This document shows, in pieces, positions 1 to 10,447 of a stretch of DNA of 64,000 nt. The notes below the pieces were generated by a model. The model was given only the letters and a program-made list of their open reading frames with translations. It was not told the DNA's origin and made no database searches. Each line of letters opens with the position of its first letter. Positions within the stretch are counted from its first letter, which is position 1. Source of the DNA: Alentia gelatinosa. Taxonomy: Eukaryota; Annelida; Polychaeta; Phyllodocida; Polynoidae. The DNA is taken from NCBI GenBank assembly GCA_950022655.1, contig OX465580.1, forward strand, positions 95,684,797-95,748,796, read 5' to 3'. Position numbers and translations under genes: made by a program.

Positions 1-312
1 ACATGAATGGGCAGCACCTGCAAGCTGCTAACCTGTGAGTGGAGAGAGAACATTCAGAGTTTGGGTAGTTTGGGTAGAGTGTGCTATACTCATTCATACC
101 CTCATATGCATGTGTGAGCTTTGCCAGCACCCATGTTGACTGCTCTCTGCCCCCCACTGCAACCAATGCGGTCAGGGATCCCGGGCAACATCTGCGATGC
201 GCTAACCCATGAGCGGAGACAAGAACTTCAGTTTCAGTACTCTGGGCAGAATGTTAAAACCAAAGTGTGCTATACATATTTATAACATTAACGCTTAAAT
301 TTATTTACCTTA

Positions 313-1110
313 AAGGTGGGTACCCACTGCTTCGGACACACTCCGACAAGGCTTACGACACACTACGACAAAGAAAATCCCTGTCGGAAGGGCTCTGTCG
401 GAGTGTGTCGGAGTGTGTCGTAGAGCCTTGTCGGAGTGTGTCGTAACGGTTTGGTGGGAAAAGAAAGGTTGCCACGGTACCGACACACTCCGACACAAAC
501 GGCTCACTTGAGGGACTTAATTTATATAGGAAATATACTGAAAAATATGTTTTTCTTCAATTTTCGAAAAGAAAAACGTAGTGAATTGATGTCTTTTATC
601 AAGAGTATTAGATATCTGAACAAATATCTATAATCATGTATCTCAGACCTGGATTATGATTTTAAAAGTATATGATTATTAAAAATGTTTATCATATCTG
701 TTCCTGAATATGTTCAATGGACCATTCGTAATGCATATTCCTATATAACAGAGGATAAAATGTTGTATATATGATATTATAACAGTTTATAAAGGCGCAC
801 GTGTGTGGGTGGGGGGCAGTTCATAGCTTTAACATAGTGCAGAATGCTTCCGACACACTACGACAAAAGCCGACCTCTACGATAAATTAAACATGTTTAA
901 TCTTGTCGGAAGGGCTACAACATGGCTACGACACGGGCGCTGTGTCGTAGTCATGTCGGAGTGTGTCGCAGTGTGTCGGAAGCCGTGTCGGAACGGTGTG
1001 TCCACTGCTACGACAAAAACCCAAAACGTTCGATTCTGTGTCGTAACGCTTGTCGGAAGGCTTGTCGCAGTGTGTCGTAGTGTGTCGGGAGCTCAGTGGA
1101 CACCCACCTT
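313..1110. repeat. TIR element with TCGGA/TCGTA word interior
   Basis: The two ends are inverted copies of AAGGTGGGTRYCCACTG, and each is flanked by TA (311-312 and 1111-1112), as expected for a TA target duplication. The interior, mainly 324-500 and 848-1095, is an irregular run of TGTCGGA, TGTCGTA, TGTCGCA and their complements in both orientations, so the element can fold on itself. It has no coding capacity; the open frames across it are by-products of the words. It is probably a non-autonomous DNA transposon. Confidence 0.75.
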
Positions 1111-1112
1111 TA

Positions 1113-2235
1113 TCATTCAGTAAAAACCAGTATTCAGTGGGAAATTGACGAGCTGTCATCCTTCTTGTGCTAATTTGATATGTTCAATATTTTGATCGAA
1201 CGTATAGACGCAATTACAGCAGATCAAAACTGTAAAAAGAAAACAAACATCATCTGGTATTTATGATATCTAAATATGCTCGATTGTTGTAGAACGTCAG
1301 TGTGCATCAAGGTGGGTTGGTACCATATCGGTGCCATATAGTAGAGGTCTACGACGCAGAAGACAGTTAGGCCGGGCACCCACTAACGCTAATACACCCG
1401 ATGGACCTCTTGAAACACACTGGTACACAGACTACCAAATTGTAGCCTGTTGGGAGGTCAATATCGTAGTACATGTATATCGGTGTACATCGTAACGTGT
1501 CAGGAGAGGCAAGCAAATGTGATCACGTACCTCAGGATGTCGATAGAACATTAACACAGGGCTTGATGTACCATTTACATTTATAATCGTCTATAATTCC
1601 GGAAATAATGCATCTTTATAGATGATATTACACGAGTAGATGTAAAACAATAAAATATAAATTTTCAGACATTAAAAACTCAGTTCCAAGTTGAAGTATG
1701 AAATGGTCGATTTGAGGCCCTTATCTAGAATCAAATTTCACCATATTTGCAGTGCAAAATTATCTTTGTATATATAAACAAATATGTATGTATATACATG
1801 TATACATATTCTAGGTACATGTACTCAAAATTCTATAATTTCCCGTTGATTATTTCACATGTTTTACCATGCAAATACGTCACCGATACACTCCAATTTC
1901 CACCGATAGGCTACTAAAATCTTTAAAAGCTTTAGAGTTTCCCGAGAGCTAGATTGAAAAGTCAACATGCCTAGTATGCAAACCCCCTAAGCTGCTACGT
2001 TTCACACTATACTGTATGCGTGCCATCACGGGAATTATTGTTATTGAAGCGTCTTACTGCCCTCAAACAAGATCCATATCATGCTCTATTGTAAACCCAC
2101 TTGTTAGGTACTTGAGCCGAATGGGATTTTCCATTTAAGCTGGAGAGGGTGGTAGATAGGCACTAGTTGCCTAACCTGTACTCCAGGTTAAATAAAAACC
2201 TTAAAAAACAACAGGAATTCTGTAGATCAGTCTCA
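1113..2235. other. Unannotated AT-rich DNA
   Basis: No gene, RNA gene or clear repeat was recognised. A short TATGTATATACATG-type tract lies near 1770-1815. Confidence 0.5.
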
Positions 2236-2613
2236 AATTGTCATGAAAATGTTACCTTTGTCGCATTCACGTATTATTTATCCCTCTTCTCCCATATTTA
2301 CAACTCAGAGTTACGCCATAGGGTCCGGACCAGGCGTTTGAAGACGGCAGTGGACAAGGCAGGTCCGGGCTCTGGAGTCTGGGTTGAGAGCCTTCCCACC
2401 CACTCCCATCCCTCATTTAATGATGTACGCAATGTTTTGAAAATGATTTCCGAGAACACTGAAATTACAGTAAACAGCCTCCAATTGTTATGATACTGTT
2501 ACCTTCGTTGTGCATAAGTGTTACTTCTCCCATTTCTCCCATATTTGTAACTCAGAGTTACGGAATAGGGCCTGGACCACGAGTTTGAAGTCGGAGATGG
2601 GCAAGTGTACCAA
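2236..2613. repeat. Diverged tandem duplication, about 248 bp period
   Basis: The segment starting near 2236 (GTTACCTTTGTCGC, then CTCAGAGTTACGCCATAGGG) recurs in the same order and orientation from about 2484 (GTTACCTTCGTTGT, then CTCAGAGTTACGGAATAGGG). Homology continues through GTTTGAAG to about 2365 and 2613. The open frames across it are not convincing genes. Confidence 0.7.
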
Positions 2614-3030
2614 GAGGGAGATGTGTGTGGGCGTGTGGTTCAGATGGGCGAGGATAGATATTATTTCTCCCATTTTACACATAATCGGTAATTATCAAGT
2701 CCATAATGATTGTTGGGTTACAAAGGATTTAAACATTCTCAGATTGGAAGGCCAGCTTATATTATCTAAATGTCAATACGTTTGCTACTATTCACACGCT
2801 TGATGATTGTGATTATATCTACTTCATTCAGACTGACATGTTTACATAACTCCACATCTTAGGCAACAGGTGGACGAAGACGACTTTTCCATCTATCAAG
2901 TACATGTAGTCACTGTCATGCATCGACATAATCTTGAATACACTTTCATGACAACATTATAATTATTCTTAGACAGACATTTTCCATTTAAGGTAGAAAT
3001 AGGGGCGAGTTGAAAAGAGTTTCGCATCCA

Positions 3031-3307
3031 TAAAGTGCTGATTCCACCAACACACAAGATGGAGCGAGATTAGTCCCGATTTGGTTGTCTTGCTAAGTCG
3101 GGCTAGGTTTGAATTTATAATCGTGTGCCTATTTGTCGCGATGTGTCTTGAGATGTCGCGGTGGTGGAGCACCAAAACTTACACCCGACACCGCACGGCT
3201 ATGTTTTGCGACAACGGAAGTACGACACATCGCGGCACTCTAAGATATTACAAGATATACCAAGATATATCACGATAAATCCGTAATGTTGGTAGAATCA
3301 GGCCTTA
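3031..3307. repeat. Short TIR element with GTCGCG words
   Basis: The ends are inverted copies of CTGATTCYACCAACA (3038-3052 and 3287-3301), and the similarity extends outward to a TAA(A)G start on each side. The interior holds repeated GCGATGTGTC and GATGTCGCG words in both orientations. It appears non-coding. The architecture resembles that of the element at 313-1110. Confidence 0.65.
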
Positions 3308-3637
3308 ATTCAAACTTAATATCGAATATAGTGGTTCTCATTTTTCTTAGACACTTGGAGTATAGAACAGGATTTTAATGATTAATGATGTTCCAATAAG
3401 TATCCACGTATGGTTATCTATAGGAAACTACGATGTCATTATATACACTTACTAGCACATAAGCAAATTTACATGTCGTTGCACAGAGGAATGGTTAAGG
3501 TGGTCAACATTAAAATATTTTATTATCGTATGTTGAAGCTCACCCCAAAAAAATAGCAGATCAGCAGATGAAAAAATACTCAACCAATTATCGAGATTGT
3601 ACGTTGGGAAGGGCTGGTAAAGGCCAACGCACATTTA

Positions 3638-3687
3638 GCGATATTCTCCTTGCGATATCGAAAACATATCGCAAGGTGAATATCGCA
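3638..3687. repeat. GCGATAT hairpin
   Basis: GCGATATTCTCCTTGCGATA is followed, after a five-base loop, by its inverted copy. The wider block 3613-3835 repeats GCGATAT words and begins with TAAAGGCC, so it may be one more word-type TIR element, but no matching right end was found. Similar GCGATAT words recur near 21605-21650. Confidence 0.6.
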
Positions 3688-3839
3688 AGCGAGGGGTGAT
3701 TTGCCCAGCAGGGATGGGGAAAAAGTCGCCGTAAAATGTACCTCGGGCTTCGGCTTCTACAGCGGGAAGGATGCCTCATATCGCAAGCCATTTCAAGGCA
3801 CACCTAGAGATATTTTGTTGCGATATTATCCATTGGCCA

Positions 3840-4537
3840 AGGAACAATATAGCAAAGTTGGCTGCTGATGCCTACTAAAACCCTTATATGGCAGTTAATG
3901 GAGTTTTTCTCTTTTTCACTTCTTGTTGGTTCAATGTGTGGACGACAAGTGAGGCCCGATACTTCCAGTTTGGCTGGTACCTGACCGTATCCCAGGTAAC
4001 GACACCTACCCTTGCATATTGGATACATTTTTTAAAAAGTGTTTTATTGGTCACAATTCAACGTCACGGTTGGTTTTACATTATGGCCACATAATTCGTG
4101 TGACATCTAACTCAAACGTGAATCTTTTATACATAAGTGATACATTAAATGGTAATGTAATAATAATAATAGTAATAACATAATGGTGAAACACATGATA
4201 ACATTGCAGTTTTCCTGAGCTAGTATGAAAGAGTTGACACATGCCATTGCTATTGATAGTTAAACTTTCTTCGATTTACACAACTAGTTCATATTACATA
4301 GCCATATGTGTCTATGCATTAGATGGTTTCTAGAACTATTTCAGCAATCTTTCAGTTTTTAACAATTTCAAGTTATGGGTTATACCTAAATGACCAAACG
4401 GAGTTAAATGCTGAATGCATGGATTAAAGCTAAAGTAGCTTTTCACAAATCATAGACTAGGGTTTTATAAGTCATCATCTAGAGTGTTATATTATCATTT
4501 TGATAGGAGCTTCACCTATATCATTACATTTATACCA
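3840..4537. other. Unannotated DNA
   Basis: No gene, RNA gene or repeat was recognised in this AT-rich stretch. Confidence 0.5.
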
Positions 4538-4849
4538 TTATACTTCCGGAATTACCGGTAGCCCTTTTATCATCTTTTTAAAGGACAATTTGCTGGATTG
4601 TCCTTTTATCTCTTCAGGTGTTGCATTCCACAATTTCTTTCCCCTGTACTCCGGTGATTTTTTAAAATAAAATTCTGTTCGTGGTTTGCGTAACTTGAAA
4701 TTGCGTTTTGATCCTGATCTAAGCTTAGCTCGTGGGCCAGCATGCTCAACTTCCCTATCTATGTTCGTATCAGCTTCTGTTTCAAACATACCATGCTCAT
4801 CTAAATAAACTTTCCTCATATAAACAAGTGTCATCTCTTTTCTCCGCCT
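4538..4849 (-). pseudogene. Non-LTR retrotransposon C-terminal remnant
   Basis: The open frame reads ARRRKEMTLVYMRK, then a basic stretch (RAKLRSGSKRNFKLRKPRT), then FYFKKSPEYRGKKLWNATPE and SFKKMIKG. This order (ERRR-type start, basic linker, a Y/F-RKSP-Y segment followed by W-N-LP-EI, and SFKK near the end) matches the domain downstream of the reverse transcriptase in the element at 56.3-59.1 kb. Neither the RT nor the endonuclease is present next to it. It is therefore a 3' fragment, as left by 5'-truncated retrotransposition. The two sequences are similar but not near-identical, so they are different families or old copies. Confidence 0.65.
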
Positions 4850-5068
4850 AGCTAAGTATGAGGTTTGAGTTATCTCATGCACATATGAAGTGTACGATAC
4901 AAGTAACGACACCTTTGGTTAATTATACTAACTTCTCTCCATGGGGAGTGAAGTTGCCACTTATTATAAATAAGACGAGAGGCGCGACGGCAGTTAGGAA
5001 ATTTATTAAGTAGGTATATGTAAAACAGGTAGTACAACAAGGTATACTTTAAACATGGAGTGGAATAG

Positions 5069-5396
5069 AGGGAAACTATGTTCCGGTGAAAGGAAGTCAA
5101 AGTTACGAGGTAAGGCTTGGAAAAATTACTGCCCAAGGCCCTGGCCGCGGGCAGTAATTTTTCCAAGCCTTACCGAGTAATTTTGACTTCCTTTCACTGG
5201 TACTTGGTTTCCCTATTCCTATATACCTTCAAATGTGGTTTAATAAGAGACAATCTGATTGGTCTAAATGTCAACCTTGGGTAGTATACGCCAACCTTGG
5301 GTAGTATACCAACCTTAGGTAGTATCAGATAGTTACTCCACCCCCCAGAGCGTGGTGTAAGCATAGAGTGTACAGCCATAGGTATATAGGAATAGG
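5069..5396. repeat. Long palindrome with attached repeat, copy 1
   Basis: Positions 5069-5214 form a near-perfect palindrome of about 146 bp. Each arm runs AGGGAAAC, GTGAAAGGAAGTCAAA, TAAGGCTTGGAAAAATTACT, around a GC-rich centre. It is followed by AATCTGATTGGTC, by three tandem copies of a CCAACCTTGGGTAGTATA-like unit (about 5270-5325), and by a tail ending in a TACAGCCATAGGTATATAGG-type sequence. The same composite occurs in the opposite orientation at 36225-36670. It is non-coding and probably a fold-back element. Confidence 0.8.
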
Positions 5397-6545
5397 GTAT
5401 ACTGAGAACCTGTAGAGTATAAGAATTCTGTAAACATGAGTCCGGAATTTATCCTGGTCGAAGGACCAAAAGGAAAGTTTTTTGGTGAGGGTGGGCGGGT
5501 CAAAGTTTTCGCCTGCCGGCGTGAAGTCATCGAGGATACGTCACGGATAGTAGTACCCCGTCGCGCCGAGAGAGGGCGCCGCTCATGTTATCCGGAGTTG
5601 CCGCCGGCCTCCCGCTGACTTATCCTCGTGTACTCGTCCTAATTGCAGTGTTTATTCAATTTTCAGCATATACATCCAGCAATGATAGTATCATCAAATA
5701 ATCTGAACGATATTTCATATCTTATTCTTAAAGTCTTTTTAAAGTGACATGTTTACATCTTGGACGCTTTTACTGTAACACCACATTTTTTTAACAGAAA
5801 GCATTTGACATATGGATGATTTATATAAAAGATATCTATAGCTTAAGCGTGGTAGGAATATTTGAATCAGTCGATAGAGCACATGGAATATACAACGGGA
5901 CGAAATTGAAACAAAAAATCAATACCGTACCAAACAAAATTTTACTTAACGTACTCTGGACAAAACCTAGGGCGAAGTATTTAATCCTAGGGGGTGGGGG
6001 GGGGGGGGGGGGGGGGGTGGGTGGGCTCAGTAAATTTCTGTTAAACCTTACATAATTCATTCGAAGATTTCTTTTGTATTTTCTGAACTTATTTGGTTGG
6101 TTTTCTAACTCCAACGACCAACCATAGGGGAAAGGTTTTTTGTCATGAAAAAGTCTGTATCTTTTTTTTTTAGTAATCTTGATGTAAGCCGACCGCTACG
6201 ACGCGCTGCAACAAAAAACGTTAATCGTAGGGTGTCTACAAAATTCGAACATGTCTGGAATTCGTAGCCTGTCATAGCTAGGCGGTGACAAATATGGCCG
6301 GGTAAATCTCTTTTATATGTGAAATACTTTACCAAAAATTATGAAATTTGCAGATCCGCTGAGTCATATAATAAAGATACTGCACTACAAATTTGGTATC
6401 ATTTGATAAAGCCTAAGGGTCTCAAATTGATAATTTTATGATTTATCATGGAACTGAGTTCTTAAAAGCAATATGGTATTAGTATGTTTATACTATGAAC
6501 AAATCTATTATAACGATACATTATTTCTGGAATTAAAAATGACAA
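5397..6545. other. Unannotated DNA with a poly-G tract
   Basis: The region contains an almost pure G tract at about 5991-6019, which explains the glycine or proline runs in overlapping frames. A cluster of CGACGCG and TCGTAG words lies near 6190-6235. No gene is supported. Confidence 0.5.
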
Positions 6546-6699
6546 CCCTCCTAATATGCTACGACGGGCTACGATGCACTACAATTAACTTCCCGACGGG
6601 CTACGATGTCGGCGACAACTACCGCCGTTGTCGCCGACACTGGGAGGTTATTTGTAACACGTCGTAGCACGTCGTAGCCCGTCGTAGTAGTTGGGAGGG
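6546..6699. repeat. Inverted-repeat element with CTACGACGGG words
   Basis: The left arm (CCCTCC, then TGCTACGACGGGCTACGATG) is mirrored on the right by CGTCGTAGCCCGTCGTAGTA followed by GGGAGGG. The centre holds a second small palindrome, GTCGGCGACAAC/GTTGTCGCCGAC. It is a short non-coding fold-back element made mostly of one word. Confidence 0.65.
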
Positions 6700-7078
6700 C
6701 CCCCCTAACTATGGGTGTTCTTTATACAACCTCACAGGTGTACATCAGTTTAGTTCGTTTTTCCACATCGAACGTCTTTCCAAATATAACTGGCTATCGC
6801 TGACTGTCGATTAGGCATAAACTCTGCTGACCAGTCATTAATGTTCCCCCTTGGGTTTCCAACTTCACTGTGGTTCTTTTGTTTCCAGCTTGATTAGATA
6901 AAAGAAATTGAATCTGTTCCGACATTGGTAGAAATGTTGTTTTCTTTATCCTACCCCTCGTATAAATCTCCATAGACTTAACATGGTGTGACTGTATGCC
7001 ACGGTTACGGCATAAAATATTTATATGCCACTGGTGATATATGAAGTTAAAAACATGTAACAGGGTAGGATAAAATCT

Positions 7079-7219
7079 AAACATCACTCAATTTCATATG
7101 ATTGTTTATATGCCATTCGTTGTCTTCCGCTACAAATATCTCTAAGCTCCACTTCTTGATATCATGCCGCGAAGACAACTCATGCCATATAAACAATCAT
7201 ATGAAATTTCGTGATGTTT
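7079..7219. repeat. 141-bp palindromic element
   Basis: The left arm AAACATCACTC, TTTCATATGATTGTTTATAT, TTGTCTTC is inverted on the right (GAAGACAA, ATATAAACAATCATATGAAA, GTGATGTTT). The arms are about 50 bp with few mismatches and the loop is about 40 bp. It is non-coding. Confidence 0.8.
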
Positions 7220-8452
7220 CACGATAGTATGTAATAACCTTGCACATTGATACAGGTAAAATACGTAATTCTACAAACTGGTAACTACGCTTAGGAAACA
7301 GATCGGCTATGGTCGTTGATTGACTCTATTGGCTTCAATCTATGCACATTAACAAGACGTACTGTGGTAACAAGAATTATGTCGGTTGCAGATGCGTGTA
7401 TGGTTGGTACAGTGCTATATCACTAGTCCATAACGGTTTCAATGAATTCTTATTTACAAGATATGACAATGACGAGAGACACAAGTGTTTGCATGGTCCA
7501 TGAGGTCCATGAGGTAAACAACATCAATACGTGTTTCCTAAGTATATACATACATGTAAGTGTGTTTATCACGTGCATCAATCTAGTATTGCTGCTATTT
7601 AAATAGAGATGCTATACGGAAACCATGTATTGGGGAATTCTTGACATTTTATGATGGGATTCATCGATAATAATTATTAAAAACAGACAATTAAAGTTAT
7701 AAATTGAAGAAAGTGAAAAGTAATAGTACAACTACCATATAAATTCTTTATTTATACTGATACAAAATAAGACTCTATATAACGTGGACAATAATGGTAG
7801 ACATGGAATAAAAATCGGCTTGAGGAAAAGAAGATATCACGATGAGTAAATTGATACTTATGTGACCTTTGTTTGACCTAATGCCACCTTCTAATGCTGC
7901 CCTCTGATGTTGTCCCGAGGTTTTATCGAGAACCTGAAGTACCCATTTGAATCTTAAGTGATAGTGATATTGAATATTGTAGTCTTTAGCCAGAGACCTC
8001 ACCATTTGTGAACGTGTAACATGTTATAACACATAGTCAAACTGAACATGTTATAACCATTTATGTCGCCAAATACCCCGTGTAGAAATAATTCAATTCT
8101 TATAGGATTTCATTATGTATCATTCTATCACATTATGGTATACATTCGTTGTCTGAAAGGAAACATCATTTTTCAGTGTTTTTTCTGGACCAAATGATGA
8201 GGTCACCTTGACAGAAGTCACTTGAGGTGACATGGTACTTATGTCAGAAGGTAAACATAGAAATCAATAAGGAAGTATCAGTACAATGCAGAGATATATG
8301 CAAAATAAACCAGATGACAGAAACAGTTAACGGTAATTGTATTATATAACGTATTGCAAAAAATGAACTTACCTTAATAGTTAGCACATGAATATATTTT
8401 AGAAAATTTGATATCTACATATCTATTCATAAACACAATATCATGTAAAATG

Positions 8453-8514
8453 TATTATATATTTATGATCGAGTTTAGAGTTATATTATATATTTATGAT
8501 CGAGTTTGGAGTTC
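8453..8514. repeat. 31-bp tandem duplication
   Basis: Two adjacent copies of a 31-bp unit (TATTATATATTTATGATCGA, then GTTTRGAGTT) differ at only a couple of positions. Confidence 0.85.
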
Positions 8515-8992
8515 ACTAGCTTCAAAACATCACATCACTTCTCGCTGATTATATAGAATGCCATTACCTAAAATATGTATCTATGATTTTGTACCCTGGT
8601 TAAAATACTATTGGAAGAGAAGCGTAGCATCTTATGAGTGCCGTCAACTGTGATAAGATTTTACTCAATAAAGATGTCAGGCTTCCTATCACATAGACAG
8701 CAGTCATTATATAGTAGTTATGAAATGATATTTGTAAATTAAAGAGCTTGAGCTTGATGACTGAAGAACATTTGTTGATTTGAAAATGTCCGAAACTTTT
8801 GTTTTGCATGATGCAACTTAGAACTCTGAATGAGGATGGCCTGTAATACCTGCTGAGGTCCTATCATCGTACAGCAGAATATGATAACACAGTTGTATGT
8901 ATAAAACCCTCTGGATATAGGAGCGTCTTCATAGAGTCGCTCTGAACTCTGCACAGTAAACACAGACATAGCAGATTCACACCTCCTTCTTA

Positions 8993-8998
8993 TTTATT
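8993..8998 (-). terminator. Candidate polyadenylation signal of GT92-A
   Basis: AATAAA on the minus strand lies about 55 bases past the stop codon of the GT92 gene at 9053, a usual place for a 3'-end processing signal. The hexamer is common in AT-rich DNA, so position is the main support. Confidence 0.45.
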
Positions 8999-9052
8999 TA
9001 AACACAAACATTTATGGGTGTAAATGTTTGCGCATGAACAGTGACAATTGCA

Positions 9053-10447
9053 TCACAAGGTCTTGAGTCCAAGTCTTTTTAACATGACATTCATTTGATT
9101 CTGTAGTTGTGGTACATAGCGCAACATGGTGTCATCATGGATAGCTTTCTTAAAAGCCTCATTGCATGCACCTTCCTTGCGGTCCCACGTGTCAAAATGG
9201 CAACGTTTATAATGTTGATTTACAGCATACTCAGGATCAACCTCAATAAGCAATTCAGAGTCTCCATAGATTTCTGACCGTTGCCAGCAGTAGTGGTTAT
9301 GCATGTGGGTACATGACAAAGGATTAATTATTGATTTAATGGCATAACCAGGTTCACTAACTTCCAATCTCATTCGATGACGTAAAGAGGTTAGGTGTTC
9401 GGACTGTGTCTGGTCCTCCCCTGGGATGTCAGTAAAGAAATAATTATTACGAAAAAGATAGTTCCTTCCTGGGCTGTGATTATTTGGAAGTTGCTTTTCA
9501 TCAATCTCCTTTATCATTTCCTGATAGGTGAAAACTTTACGTGGAACAATTAACTCATCAAAATCAGTCACTATGATTTTCTTGTATTTATACATGTTCC
9601 TATACATGCAGTCATTGATCACTGGAGACATGTGCATATGAATTGGCAGCTCACCATCTTCGTTGACAAAGTTATGTGACTGGCGAAAATCAACAAAACC
9701 TTCCTTAACATATTCAAGGAAGACACGAGCTGACTCATCTGCCAGGCTATTGTTATAGACACTGATACCAGATACACCCATCAGGCGGAGCAGCTCAAAC
9801 CACTCAATAATGTGATATGGGTCCTGTTTCCAGTAGGCTACAGATATACAGACTCCAAAGTCATATGCCATCCCTGGCCGCACCGGAATTTCTATAGGAA
9901 TCATAACCGGGAGTTCGGATCGCTGCATGGCAACAACTCCTACCCTGCTTGGAATTTCTTCATGGGGCATTGTGCAGCTGATGATATATTCTACTAATAC
10001 CTTCGACTGCCGGGGCACCCCAGCTCCAACATCTCTCTTTGAAGCTAGAATGTACTCCATCTTGTTTGAGCCCTTGTAGGACAATACGCAAAACATGACA
10101 AAATCCCTATATTCTTCCATGACAGCAATGATTCGGACAACTGGAAGTGACGCTAATGATTTCCTGTCGTCATAGAATGCAGTATACATGTAGGCCTCGA
10201 TTGGAAAGGTAGAGTTAAAGCGTGTCCATTTCCCATCATTTTTATGTCGTTTTTCGTATTTGTCCACTGGATGCTTCATTCCTAAAATGATTCGGTCTTC
10301 AGAATCTCGTTCCCAGATCTCATAATTCACTGCATTCTTAAGGACGAACGGTGATTCCTTTTTTCTAAGGTATTTGGAAAGAGGTCCAAAAATCAACAAA
10401 GAAACCAAGATGCCCATGATAATCATTACTGCAGTCCGACGGAACTT
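9053..10447 (-). CDS. GT92 family glycosyltransferase, main exon (copy A)
   Basis: This is a predicted type II Golgi glycosyltransferase of family GT92 (DUF23). Characterised members add beta-1,4-galactose to the core fucose of N-glycans; the donor and acceptor here are inferred, not shown. The 457-residue frame from the first ATG has a basic/hydrophobic N-terminal anchor (IIMGILVSLLIFGPL), then FYDDRKS at residues 84-90, DPYHIIEWFELLRLMGV at 202-218, the DxD-type motif TDFDE at 287-291, FRNNYFF at 325-331, MHNHYCW at 375-381 and HYKRCH at 405-410. All the GT92 core blocks are present and unbroken. A splice acceptor (TTTTTTCAG) directly precedes AAGTTCCGTCGG, so the exon begins at 10447, seven codons before that ATG, as in the neighbouring copy. 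An upstream first exon is implied. A weak candidate is an in-phase ATG exon at 10835-10855 followed by GTATGT. Confidence 0.92.
   Translation of the reverse strand, partial: KFRRTAVMIIMGILVSLLIFGPLSKYLRKKESPFVLKNAVNYEIWERDSEDRIILGMKHPVDKYEKRHKNDGKWTRFNSTFPIEAYMYTAFYDDRKSLASLPVVRIIAVMEEYRDFVMFCVLSYKGSNKMEYILASKRDVGAGVPRQSKVLVEYIISCTMPHEEIPSRVGVVAMQRSELPVMIPIEIPVRPGMAYDFGVCISVAYWKQDPYHIIEWFELLRLMGVSGISVYNNSLADESARVFLEYVKEGFVDFRQSHNFVNEDGELPIHMHMSPVINDCMYRNMYKYKKIIVTDFDELIVPRKVFTYQEMIKEIDEKQLPNNHSPGRNYLFRNNYFFTDIPGEDQTQSEHLTSLRHRMRLEVSEPGYAIKSIINPLSCTHMHNHYCWQRSEIYGDSELLIEVDPEYAVNQHYKRCHFDTWDRKEGACNEAFKKAIHDDTMLRYVPQLQNQMNVMLKRLGLKTL

Larger units (their letters stand above)
7220..9052. other. 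AT-rich DNA downstream of the GT92-A gene
   Basis: No gene was recognised. It contains the small tandem repeat at 8453-8514 and a likely polyadenylation signal at 8993-8998, so its right end is probably the 3' UTR of the GT92 gene. Confidence 0.5.

Noticed and set aside
893..1159. Opposing open frames of 76-77 codons
   Set aside because: They consist of translated TGTCGGA/TGTCGTA words inside a TIR element; no protein is likely.
5816..6114. Open frames with glycine or proline runs
   Set aside because: The runs come from a homopolymeric G tract; no domain or splice site supports a gene.
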